Source: Amycolatopsis sp. QT-25
Lineage (GTDB): Bacteria; Actinomycetota; Actinomycetes; Mycobacteriales; Pseudonocardiaceae
Assembly (NCBI RefSeq): GCF_029369745.1
Contig: NZ_CP120210.1
Coordinates: 4,216,001 to 4,280,000 of the forward strand
Direction of reading: 5' to 3'
DNA: 64,000 bases
A program made the translations under genes and the position numbers. The notes under the pieces are model-generated. The model did no database searches, was not told the origin of the DNA, and saw nothing but the letters and a program-made list of their open reading frames with translations. This document shows, piece after piece, positions 11,601-34,721 of the stretch. Within the stretch, counting starts at the first letter, position 1, and each line of letters opens with the position of its first letter.

Positions 11601-13402
11601 GTGCACTCGAAGTCCTCGTCCACCACCACGACCGGATCCGCGTCACGCAGCAGCGTCTCGACGCGCTCCGCCGGGAGAGCGGGGTCGACCGGCAGGTACA
11701 CCCCGCCCGCCTTCAGCACGGCGAACAGCGCCACCACGGCCTCCGCCGACCGCGGCAGCATGACGGCGACGATCCGCTCCGGTCCCGCTCCCCGCCGCAC
11801 CAGCTCCCCGGCGAGTTCGTCGACGCGCCGCGTCAGCTCCGCGTAGTCCAGTGCCTCGTCACGGAACACCAAGGCGGTCTCGTGGGGGGTCGCCGCGGCC
11901 TGGGCGTCGAGCAAGTCCACGACGGTCGTGTCCGGTACGTCGATCCCGGTGTCGTTCCACTCGACGAGCATCCGGCGCAGTTCGACGTCGGTCGCCAGCG
12001 GAAGCCCCGCCAGTGGCCGGTCCGGCTCGGCGGTGACGGCGTCCAGCAGCACGGCCAGATGGGCGATCAGCCTGTCGATGGTGCCCGCGTCGAACAGCGC
12101 CGTGCTGTATTCGACGAGCCCGGCGAGCGCACCGTCGCGTTCCTCGAACTCGACGGTCAGGTCGAAGTTCGACGACTTCCGCTCGACACCGACGTCCTCG
12201 GCCTCGAGCCCGTCGAAGGACGGCTTCGCCCCGGAGGCGCTGTGCAGCAGCACCATCACGTCGAACAGCGGGCTGCGGCTGGGATCGCGGTCCGCGTGCA
12301 CGGCGTCGACCAGCCGCTCGAACGGGACGTCGTCGTGGGAGAAGGCGTCGAGCACCGTTTCCCGCACCTCGCCCAGCAGTTCACGGAAGCTACGAGACAG
12401 GTCCACAGTGGACCGCAGCACCACGGTGTTGACGAAGAAGCCGACCACCCGCTGCAGTTCGGGCCGGTCACGGCCCTGGACGACCGTGCCGACGGCCACG
12501 TCCTCCTGCCCGGCGTAGCGCGCGAACAGCACCTTGCAGGCCGCGAGCACGGTGGTGAACAGCGTGGTCTCGCCGGATCGGGCCAGCTCGGCCAAGCGCG
12601 CGGCCGTGTCCCGCGGCAGGCTGAATTCGCGCACCGCGCCTTCGGTGGTCCGGATCGCCGGCCGCGGCCGGTCGGTGGGCAGTTCCAGCGGGGCGAGCCC
12701 GCCCAGCCTGCGCTGCCAGTAGGTGAGCCGTTCCGCGAGCACGTCGTCGGTCAGGCGTTTTCGTTGCCACGCGGCGAAGTCGGCGTACTGGACCGGTTGC
12801 GGCGGGAGCACGGCCCGTTCGCCGCGGACACCGGCGTTGTACAGCTCGGCGAGTTCGCCGGTGAGCACGCCCATCGACCAGCCGTCGGTGGCGATGTGGT
12901 GCACGCACAGCAGCAGCACGTGTTCGTCGGGCCCGGTCTTGCCCAGCCACGACCGCACCAACGGCCCGCGCTGGAGGTCGAACGGCCGCGAGTACTCCTC
13001 GAGCAGGACCCCGTCCAGTGCCTCGGCGTCGACGTCCACCACCGGCAGCGGCAGGCCCGCCGGCGGATGGATGATCTGGACGCCTTCGCCGTCCATCTCG
13101 TCGAAGGTGGTCCGCAACGACTCGTGCCGTTCCACGAGGGCCCGGAGGGCTTCCGCCAGGGCCGGAACGTCGAGTTCACCGGTCAACCGCAAGGCCAGCG
13201 CGCTGTTGTACTCGGCGTCGTCCGGGTGGAGCCGATCGAGGAACCACAGGCGCCGCTGGGCGAACGACAGCGGCAACGGGCGGTCACGGTCCGCGGTGGG
13301 GAGCACGTCCGCCCGCCCGGCCGCGCCGGCCATCCTGGTGCGCAGCTTCTCCCGCAGTTCGGGAGAGAGCGCCGCGATACGGTCGGATCTGGATGACGTC
13401 AT
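1..13402 (-). CDS. Non-ribosomal peptide synthetase, modules 6-9 (3' end beyond window)
   Basis: Cytosolic assembly-line enzyme that continues the peptide made by the upstream NRPS. 4,467 codons are open from the ATG at 13402 to the left edge, with no stop and no frame change. Domain order from the N-terminus is C6-A6-T6-C7-A7-T7-E7-C8-A8-T8-C9-A9, with A9 cut inside its C-terminal subdomain. Intact condensation motifs are seen (HHIATDGWS, HHIVTDGWS, HHVLLDGWS, HHIVTDGWS), along with LGGDS carrier sites and E-domain HHLVMDGVSW. C8, the only one following an epimerase, is of the D-accepting type; the others are of the L-accepting type, so domain types and epimerase positions agree. The short N-terminal helix before C6 may be a docking segment. 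The start is chosen because GAGGA precedes it by seven bases. The gene lies ten bases from the stop of the upstream NRPS. Whether the protein ends in a thioesterase or epimerase is not visible. Confidence 0.95.
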   Translation of the reverse strand, partial: MTSSRSDRIAALSPELREKLRTRMAGAAGRADVLPTADRDRPLPLSFAQRRLWFLDRLHPDDAEYNSALALRLTGELDVPALAEALRALVERHESLRTTFDEMDGEGVQIIHPPAGLPLPVVDVDAEALDGVLLEEYSRPFDLQRGPLVRSWLGKTGPDEHVLLLCVHHIATDGWSMGVLTGELAELYNAGVRGERAVLPPQPVQYADFAAWQRKRLTDDVLAERLTYWQRRLGGLAPLELPTDRPRPAIRTTEGAVREFSLPRDTAARLAELARSGETTLFTTVLAACKVLFARYAGQEDVAVGTVVQGRDRPELQRVVGFFVNTVVLRSTVDLSRSFRELLGEVRETVLDAFSHDDVPFERLVDAVHADRDPSRSPLFDVMVLLHSASGAKPSFDGLEAEDVGVERKSSNFDLTVEFEERDGALAGLVEYSTALFDAGTIDRLIAHLAVLLDAVTAEPDRPLAGLPLATDVELRRMLVEWNDTGIDVPDTTVVDLLDAQAAATPHETALVFRDEALDYAELTRRVDELAGELVRRGAGPERIVAVMLPRSAEAVVALFAVLKAGGVYLPVDPALPAERVETLLRDADPVVVVDEDFECTGHTAVPAGPRPDQAAYVIYTSGSTGKPKGVVVEHRALVNLLANHRRVFGTGRLRVAGTAALSFDTSWEGPLLMADGHELHLVDDDTRLDPDALTRYVTGHRIDFLDLTPSYLRQLLPAGLLDGPHRPRHLMLGGEAIGETLWHELTELPGTTAHNYYGPTETTVDAVCTPVSGDRPLIGRPLGNFRAYVLDETLSPVPLGVAGQLYLGGTQLARGYLGRTGLTADRFVADPFGEPGTRMYATGDLVRWTGDGVLDYRGRCDEQVKIRGFRVEPGEVEAALLRHPAVAEAAVVAREDRNGNRLVAYFVPNGGSPDLGELRRFLAGSLPDYLVPSAFVSLDRLPLTRHGKLDQAALPTPDFSAARARYVAPRDDVERLVTGVWADVLGVERIGIEDNFFDLGGDSILGIRVLSRLRAALGVEVPARLLFSAPTPERLAAALPRSGGREAAIPVLDRTNGALTAPLSFAQQRLWFLDEFEPGSTEYVSPMALRLRGNLDIEALDRALTALVARHEALRTTFDTVDGHGTQVVRPPSDVRVPLTDLSGLSEEDRQRQLAAALAEASTAPFDLRRGPLLRIRLIRLAPEEHVLTLVLHHIVTDGWSSGVLTGDLSALYTAFVRGERLSLPDLPVQYADFAVWQRERLAGAMLDEQLAYWRHRLEGVPPLELPTDRARPAVRTKNGALLEFSVPEATTARLKELSRRQDGTLFMTLLAACQLLLARWSGQDDVAVGTVTSGRERADLEGLIGFFVNTLVLRSEVDLSRTFDAFLDDVRELTLDAFAHQDVPFDRVVDDLQPVRDTSRTPLCQVMVVLHNTPEGDAALPGLAVEELAPPVVTATFDLMIQFQEVAGRLDGVVNYNTDLFDATSIERLSGWLRVLLDGVAADPARPMARLPWITDTERSRVLREWNGHEASGQDTTLPELFEAQARRTPDAVAVTHGGDSLTYRELDERANRLAHRLIGLGAGPERLVALVLPRSVEQVVAMVAVLKSGAGYLPIDPAYPAARIEGMLADANPVAVLDSREALEAVEYPATDPAVRLTADDTAYVIYTSGSTGKPKGVVIPHRNVTRLFGATRHWFRFDERDVWTLFHSYAFDFSVWEMWGALLHGGKLVVVGQDVARSPEDFLALLAAEKVTVLNQTPSAFYQLIQADREQRPELSLRTVIFGGEALDPARLGEWYRRHPAGPELVNMYGITETTVHVTHRPLAAADTASTIGVPIPDLRVYVLDGTLAPVPPGVTGELYVAGAGLARGYLARPGLTADRFTADPFGAPGTRMYRTGDLVRWTGDGVLEYQGRADHQVKIRGFRIELGEIEAALASHPDLGEAVVVAHEADGTRRLVAYLVPAPGAAVPGTTTLREFLGRTLPPHMVPAVFVGLDALPLNANGKLDRRALPAPDGQVEAGSRYVAPRTSAEGELARIFSAVLGVDQVGAEDNFFGLGGDSILSIQVVSKARKAGLSLSSKDIFLHQTVAELGSIVEARVVPEQAAAVEPSGPAPLGPIQSWFFGSGLDTGHFTMSVHVGLRADVDPTRLSDAVGRVMAHHDALRMRFSMAAGEWVQEPAAHENDVPRIVRLSAGDDDGMHAAALAAQSSLNLTGGPLWRAIVFVPGDQAPRLFLTVHHLVMDGVSWRVLLADIEAAYRGEELEPVGTSYTAWARSLAGHVRDGGFDDDLAYWKTVFSDANPDLPVDRPGRNEASSARTVSVSLGRAETAALVHEVPSAYRTQVNDVLLAALGRVLARWTGRDRVVIAVEGHGREEIVDGLDLSRTVGWFTAQFPVALSLRPGAGWGEELKSVKEQVRAVPNKGVGYDALRYLGREGTSANLLRDDPAPRISFNYHGQWDVAPSGESLYQERHESLGRDIADESPRTYLLDVIGVVEDGRLRLSWEYSADLHDEATIRRLAEGTVEALREIVAHCALPDAGGRTPSDFPLARLDQAQVDRIAGDGRDVEDVYPLTPLQAGMVFHSLVDADSTAYFDQFRLRLSGVADPVSFGAAWQQLVDRTPILRSHVVWEGVDEPLQVVRRHVPVPVRQFDWRGLPEEDQQSALADLLAEDLAAGMDLTTAPLMRLAIARLTDDEVQCVWTSHHVLLDGWSTAQAFGEVCERYAALTGGRRPEVPSRRPFRDYLGWLAEQDGQEAERHWRHLLAGVEAPTPLPYDRPPVEAHRAESGATVLLELSPEESRRVHAMAKRTALTVNTVVQGAWALLLAHHSGEQEVLFGTTVSGRPAELPGVEAMIGMFINTVPTRMRVRSGQTVAAWLREAQAEQVDSRRFDFLSLAQLQALTDVPAGTGLFDSVVVFENYPIDEAAGGDGVVVRDVDSLDTTSFPLNLTAYLHDRLGLELSYDPRLFDAATAERLAGHLARLVRRISEEPESRVTELSPLGDGERRRLLVDWNDTAIDVPAGTVLDVFRTHVARTPHETALVFRDTVLDFATLDELSDRLAGHLAEQGAGAERVVAVVLPRSAESVIAALAIFKAGAVYLPVDPELPATRFEWLLRDANPAVVLDDPARVRDWCDQPSPRELPGAEADHAAYVIYTSGSTGLPKGVVVEHRALLNLLADHRRVYLADAAETRMRAALTAAFSFDTSWDGLLFLLDGHELHVLDDDTRVDPRAVARYVDERRIDFLDLTPSYLQQLLADGLLAGAHRPGTLMVGGEAIGEALWRELAGIPGTAVYNYYGPTEVTVDSVFRRVHGDKPLIGRPSGNVRAYVLDSSLSPVPAGVPGELYLAGVQLARGYLGRPGLTADRFLANPFGGPGERLYRTGDRVRWTTGGELDYLGRLDEQVKIRGFRVEPGEIETALLGHPAVAEAVVIAREDEPGNRRLAAYVVPGDEAPDGTELRAWLRRTVPGPLVPSAFVVLDRLPLTRNGKVDRRALPAPENSGTGSRYVAPRTSAERTLAEIWSDVLGVERVGVEDNFFELGGDSLLSMRIVSRVRAAFGTEVSPRALFSDPVLGRFAAAVTEQGQAGRAIPVTDRDGPLPLSFAQQRLWFLDEFEPDSTEYVSPTALRLRGELDVAALTDALTALVARHEALRTTFDADNGHGVQLVGAPYAVELPLDDLSGLSEEDRSAALDQTLEREVRQPFDLRTGPLLRARLIRLAPEEHVLTLVLHHIVTDGWSSGVLAGDLDALYTASVRGVEPDLPDLPIQYADFAVWQRQVVEGELLADQLDYWRDRLDGMSPLEPPTDRPRPAVRTTNGDWYAFEVPAGLVTALKSLARGQDGTLFMTLVAACQVLLGRWSGQDDVAVGTVTSGRERPELERLIGFFVNTLVLRSTVDADTTFRELLSSVRETVLGAFAHQDVPFERVVDTVQPERDVSRTPLFQAMVALQNTGDPVPAGGALAAEEIALPSATAAFDLLVQFEEHDGGLRGAVNYNTDLFDQATIERLTGWLRLILEGVTSAPDRPLGELPLLTAGERHHLLHTLNDTTRPLGTATLPELVRAQAGRTPDAPAVTDVGLTLTYAELERHANRLAHRLIAAGAGPEHRIGIVLPNSAELLVALLAVLKTGAAYVPIDPLYPPERISAVLGDSRPLAVLDDREAVLDTARWPETDPGIRPLPDHPAYVIYTSGSTGKPKGVITTHGGLLNFLRWAAETYPSLSGTTVLHSSVSFDLTVTTLYGTLLAGGLIRVAGAPAHQPPTFLKATPGHLPLLDVMDDADLSPTDELVVGGDQLLGSVADAWRADHPGVVVINEYGPTETTVGCMEYRVGPGQELAAGAVPIGHPIWNTRLYVLDAGLDPVPTGIAGELYIAGDGLARGYFELPGLTAAGFLACPFGEPGERMYRTGDIVIRQHDGELVCLGRVDEQVKIRGFRIEPGEVEATLRSHPDVAEAVVVARKDDGQARLVAYLVPAADAPDATVL
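2665..5756 (-). other. NRPS module 8 (C-A-T), same unassigned substrate as module 6
   Basis: C8 has HHVLLDGWS near 5330 and begins with the YPLTPLQAGM motif usual after epimerases. A8 has YTSGSTGLPKG. Its pocket segment begins FDTSWDG, one residue shorter than the reference, so position 239 is ambiguous. The remaining residues read D278, M299, G301, Y322, V330, D331. T8 has ELGGDSLLS near 2820. No epimerase follows, so an L residue is expected. Confidence 0.75.
5757..10224 (-). other. NRPS module 7 (C-A-T-E), Thr predicted, epimerised
   Basis: Pocket residues read DFWNIGMVH, the textbook threonine code. T7 has GLGGDSILS near 7275. The epimerase carries HHLVMDGVSW near 6725, EGHGRE, and RTVGWFTAQFPV. 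Epimerisation at the alpha carbon of L-Thr gives D-allo-Thr. Confidence 0.85.
10225..13402 (-). other. NRPS module 6 (C-A-T), unassigned possibly basic substrate
   Basis: C6 has HHIATDGWS near 12895. The A6 pocket begins FDTSWEG, with D278, M299, G301, Y322, V330 and D331. Acidic residues at 278 and 331 suggest a cationic side chain (Lys, Arg, Orn, Dab or a cyclic guanidine residue), but I do not recognise the code. T6 has DLGGDSILG near 10395. Confidence 0.75.
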
Positions 13403-13412
13403 GGGTGAGTCC

Positions 13413-31490
<18,078 letters not shown>

Positions 31491-31523
31491 GAAACGTCGA
31501 ACCTTCCGAGCGCGCGTCGAGGA

Positions 31524-31543
31524 CCGTCTCGAGTGAGAGACGG
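31524..31543 (-). other. Stem-loop between cyclase gene and first NRPS gene
   Basis: Perfect 7-base inverted repeat CCGTCTC / GAGACGG around a six-base loop, lying in the 113-base gap 34 bases before the NRPS start. There is no U-run, so it may shape the leader RNA or adjust expression between the two genes and need not terminate. A weak GGAAGG lies 11 bases before the NRPS ATG. Confidence 0.45.
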
Positions 31544-31603
31544 CGGGGACGAAGACAAAGGGAGATGAAGACCGGCCTCGGGCCGTACGGCGGCGTGACC
31601 GCC

Positions 31604-32950
31604 TCAGTGACTCACCCGCTCGGCGAGACGCCCACCGACCTGCAAGGCGGTGACGCGTCCGGTGCGGGGGTCGCGGACGATGCGGCCGCAGTCGGCCCGC
31701 AGTCCGGTGGCGGGGTCGGGGACCGACATCGTCCCGCAGTCGTAGAGGGCCAGGTCACGATGGACCTCACCGTCCACCGTGAGGCACACGACACCCTCGG
31801 TGTCGGTCTCCACGACGTACTCCAGCTCCCCGTTGCGGTAGCCGCCGCGGCTCTCGGCCGGCACGGTGACCCGCCGGGCACGTTCGTCGCGCGCCCGGTA
31901 GTCGGGGATGTCCAGGCCGAGCGCGCGCAGCTCACGCAGCACCGCGGACCACAGCGCCGCTCCTCCGACGGCGTTGGTGGTCAACGCGACGATGGTCTGC
32001 CCTTCGCCGTCGATGCGCAGGTGGCACGACGTCCCGTCCGCCGTGCCGTCGTGGCCCAGCCACGTGGTGTGCTTGCCCTGGAACCGCGCCAGCCCCAGTC
32101 CCCAGCCGTCGGCGAGGCCGAACGGTTCCGCGGCACCCGGGGCGTACATCTCCTTCGCGGTCTCCTCGTCCAGCAGACAGGGATTGCCCAGGTGGACCTG
32201 CCCGAACTTGATCAGTTCGCGCGCGCTCAGCGCCAGGCCGCCCACGGGAGCCAGCACCGGGGCCAGCATCTGCTCGACCGCGCGGGGCCGGGTGCCGGGA
32301 CGACCGGCGTGTCCGCTGGCGGTCGGCTCCCGGCCCGCGCAGCCGACGAAGGCGGCGTTCATGCCCAGCGGGCGGATCAGGATCGTTTCGAGGGCCTCCT
32401 GCCACGGCATGCCGGTCGCTTCTTCGATGAGCATGCCGACGAGCGCGTAGCCGACGCTGGAGTAGGAGAAGGCGGTGGCCGGGGCGCAGACCAGCAGCTC
32501 CGGATGCAGCCACCCGAGCAGGTCGCGGCGGCTGGAGCAGTGTTCGGCCGGGTCGGAGGGCAGGCCGCTGGTGTGCCCGAGCAGCTGGCGCAGTGTCAGC
32601 AGGCCGCCGAGCTCGCTGCCGCGCAGTTCCGGGAGGGACTCGCCGATGGGGGTGTCGAGCTCGAGGTCCTCGTCGGCCACCAAGAGCATCGCGAGCGTCG
32701 CGGTGAAGGCCTTGGTGATGGACCCGACGGGCACCGTCGAATCCACACTCATCGGGCGGTCACCGGCTTCCACGCCTGCTTCGGCCACCGAAAGCTCGTC
32801 GCGGTGCCACACCGCCAGCTGGGCTCCCGGCACGTGGTGCCGCTGGATGAGGGAGCTGAGCACCCCGGCCAGCCTGCCTGGCGGGATGGGCCGGACCGAC
32901 CGCCTTCCGGGGGTTGCGGGAACACACGACTCTGCCACTGACGAAAACAC
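31604..32950 (-). CDS. PBP-type (beta-lactamase-fold) peptide cyclase/thioesterase candidate
   Basis: 448-residue serine hydrolase of the class C beta-lactamase/PBP fold, with SITK at residues 77-80 (nucleophile Ser77, Lys80), YSS at 163-165 and GHDG at 299-302. The last hundred residues, after the hydrolase part, resemble the lipocalin-like domain carried by stand-alone PBP-type thioesterases (SurE family), which release and cyclise peptides from the last carrier domain of an NRPS. Position first in an NRPS operon supports this role. GTG at 32950 is chosen because GGAAGG sits eight bases upstream and the length then fits the family; the frame is open to 33109, but the extra residues look non-coding. 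No export signal is obvious from this start, which favours a cytosolic enzyme over a secreted PBP. Oddity: the third residue of the usual YxN motif is Ser. Alternative: an esterase or self-resistance D,D-peptidase homologue. Confidence 0.85.
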   Translation of the reverse strand: MFSSVAESCVPATPGRRSVRPIPPGRLAGVLSSLIQRHHVPGAQLAVWHRDELSVAEAGVEAGDRPMSVDSTVPVGSITKAFTATLAMLLVADEDLELDTPIGESLPELRGSELGGLLTLRQLLGHTSGLPSDPAEHCSSRRDLLGWLHPELLVCAPATAFSYSSVGYALVGMLIEEATGMPWQEALETILIRPLGMNAAFVGCAGREPTASGHAGRPGTRPRAVEQMLAPVLAPVGGLALSARELIKFGQVHLGNPCLLDEETAKEMYAPGAAEPFGLADGWGLGLARFQGKHTTWLGHDGTADGTSCHLRIDGEGQTIVALTTNAVGGAALWSAVLRELRALGLDIPDYRARDERARRVTVPAESRGGYRNGELEYVVETDTEGVVCLTVDGEVHRDLALYDCGTMSVPDPATGLRADCGRIVRDPRTGRVTALQVGGRLAERVSH

Positions 32951-33640
32951 TGAACTGACCTTCCGAATGCTTGGAACTGCCACAAGAGAAATCGCATGTA
33001 ACCAATGATCGCTGTGGCGCCCTGGAAGTTCGCCGCGCATCATTCTCGCCAAGAGACGCTTCACAGATTGCCCACCCGGTCCGGCTTTCGATACCACCAA
33101 GTGGACCAATCAGGAAAACAATCGAAGATCATTCCGGTCCACAATCAATAAGCACACGATTGCCAAGATCGCACTTCGAGCGAGGACCCTGAAATTGGCC
33201 ACCGGTCAATTCCAAGCCCTGGAACCGGGGACCGGATGCCCTTGATCTCGGGTCTCACCTGGGGTATTGCGGTGCCGCCGCCATCACCGGACACCGGCAC
33301 GGCGGAAGAAAACCCACACATTCGACTTCGGCATGAAACTCGTCTGGCCAGTAGACGGCAAAAACTGGAAGAAATGTCTCCACGCGCAAACAACGTTCTA
33401 TACCCAGAAAAAAACTGTTCAAACATGTGACTTGCAAGTAGGTGCCCCTGCGGACCGGTATACGATTACGGCCGCTCCGGCCCCGTGCCCGGCGAACTCC
33501 ATCCGGCCGGCTCACCGAGTGGTCGGCGCGCGAGTCTCACCACAGGCGACACCGCTGTTCCGCCGTCGGGTTTCCGGCTGAACTCGGGTGAGCGTGCGGC
33601 AGGGTGTTTGAGTCGCGGCAGCGAGGTTAACCGTGCCCGC
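32951..33640. promoter_or_regulatory. AT-richer divergent intergenic region, probable NRPS operon promoter
   Basis: About 690 bases between the cyclase (minus) and the DUF2243 gene (plus). The part 32940-33480 is clearly richer in A/T than its surroundings and has no convincing gene on either strand. A possible minus-strand -10 hexamer TATAGA lies at 33402-33397, with TTGAAC-like sequence upstream at sub-optimal spacing. A long leader would result if this is used. No regulator gene for the cluster is present in the window. Confidence 0.4.
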
Positions 33641-34093
33641 ATGAGACTCCCCGCGTCCTCGCTCCTGCTCGGGTTGGGCTTCGGTGGCTTCATCGACGGC
33701 ATCGTCGCTCATCAGATTCTCGGGTGGCATCACCTGCTGTCCAGCTGGTACCCGCCCGACACTCCGGAAGACCTTCATCTGAACATGGTCGGCGACGGCC
33801 TGTTTCACTTGCTGTGCTTGATCTTCGTCGTCGTCGGCGTCGTCCTGCTCAACCGCGGCAACCGGTTGCCCGCTCCCGTGCTCTCGGGCGGCGCGCTCGT
33901 GGGCTGGGGGGTGTTCAACCTCGTCGAAGGCACGGTCGATCATCTGATCCTCGGCGTCCACCACGTCCGCCCTGGCACCCACCAGCTCGCCTACGACCTC
34001 GGCTTCCTGGCGCTGGGCGCCGCACTCGTCATGATCGGCACCCTCACGGCACGACATCACGAGAGGCGCCTGAACGACGTGCGTGATCGCTAA
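33641..34093 (+). CDS. DUF2243 family integral membrane protein
   Basis: 150-residue membrane protein with about four hydrophobic segments: residues 5-30 (GLGFGGFIDGIVAHQILGWHH), 50-70 (LFHLLCLIFVVVGVVLL), 80-100 and 118-138. Histidines at the ends of the helices are conserved in the DUF2243 family, whose function is unknown. ATG 33641 is preferred because it directly precedes the first membrane helix; the open frame upstream to 33485 looks non-coding. Its TAA interlocks with the stop of the convergent CGNR gene. Confidence 0.75.
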   Translation: MRLPASSLLLGLGFGGFIDGIVAHQILGWHHLLSSWYPPDTPEDLHLNMVGDGLFHLLCLIFVVVGVVLLNRGNRLPAPVLSGGALVGWGVFNLVEGTVDHLILGVHHVRPGTHQLAYDLGFLALGAALVMIGTLTARHHERRLNDVRDR

Positions 34094-34611
34094 GTCGAAC
34101 GTTCGCGGTGATAGTGACGAGCGGCTTTCGCCCGGTTGCCGCAGGTTTCCATGGAGCACCAGCGTCTGGTGCCGTTGCGGGTCGTGTCGTCGAAGTACAG
34201 CGTGCACACCGGATACGCCGAACACCGCTTGATCCGTTCCGGGCGTGCGCGCAGCAAAGTCAGGTACCCGTATGCCGCGAGCCATGCGGGGTGCCAGGAC
34301 GGTTCCTCGACCTCGATCACCTCTTCGGGGCCGCCCTCCCTCAGTTCCGGCCGTAAACGGCCTCGCGCCAGCACCGCGTTCAGCGCGCGTTCGGCGGGAT
34401 CGCCAGGCCTTTCGAGCACCTCACGCAGGACGGAACGCGTGTGGCGCAACGGTTCCTCCGCGCCCGGCGGATCAGGGAGGTCCCACTCGGCCAGCCAGCC
34501 GCCGATCCCGCCGGGTTCGTCGAAGACGTCCTGTCGAACACCACGATCGGGCCACGTGGTGTTCAACAGGTCCAAAGCGAGGGGCTCGCCGGACAGAGGA
34601 CGGTGCAGCAC
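34090..34611 (-). CDS. CGNR zinc-finger (ABATE domain) transcriptional regulator
   Basis: 173-residue probable DNA-binding regulator. The N-terminal ABATE-like region (LALDLLNTTW) spans about 1-120. The C-terminal CGNR finger has four cysteines, starting RCSAYPVC and continuing WCSMETCGNRAKAARHY, which gives the family its name. Members are predicted stress- or ligand-responsive regulators. The start is GTG at 34611, with AAGGGTAGGA just upstream. It is divergent from an alpha/beta hydrolase gene, and the short gap between them holds a dyad that is a natural operator candidate, so control of the hydrolase and itself is the simplest inference. Confidence 0.85.
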   Translation of the reverse strand: MLHRPLSGEPLALDLLNTTWPDRGVRQDVFDEPGGIGGWLAEWDLPDPPGAEEPLRHTRSVLREVLERPGDPAERALNAVLARGRLRPELREGGPEEVIEVEEPSWHPAWLAAYGYLTLLRARPERIKRCSAYPVCTLYFDDTTRNGTRRWCSMETCGNRAKAARHYHRERST

Positions 34612-34667
34612 ATCGACATCCTACCCTTCGTCGCTCGCTTGACAGGTTAGGTCGTCGCCTGCTTGTC

Positions 34668-34699
34668 TCTAACCGCTCTAAACAACTTAGATGGTTAGA
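34668..34699. promoter_or_regulatory. Imperfect dyad, candidate operator of the CGNR regulator
   Basis: TCTAACC-gc-TCTAA and TTAGA-t-GGTTAGA face each other across five bases, ten bases before the hydrolase ribosome site. A TTGACA hexamer (34639-34644) lies just upstream. A repressor bound here would block the hydrolase promoter. Confidence 0.55.
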
Positions 34700-34721
34700 T
34701 CCAGCCACGAGGAGTTTCTCC

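Noticed and set aside
1..13402. The second NRPS as several broken genes
   Set aside because: Frame checks at both ends (13402 start and the final codon at positions 4-2) show one unbroken frame; it simply runs off the window.
31524..31543. Intergenic stem-loop as a full terminator separating the cyclase from the NRPS
   Set aside because: The stem is short, has no U-run and lies very near the NRPS start; no second promoter is visible.
32951..33109. Longer N-terminus for the PBP-like cyclase starting at 33109
   Set aside because: The extra 53 residues come from AT-rich DNA without a ribosome site, whereas GTG 32950 has GGAAGG at eight bases and gives the normal family length.
33110..33640. 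Small open frames of 60-100 codons in the AT-rich intergenic region
   Set aside because: Composition is unlike coding DNA of this genome, ribosome sites are absent, and frames overlap on both strands without preference.
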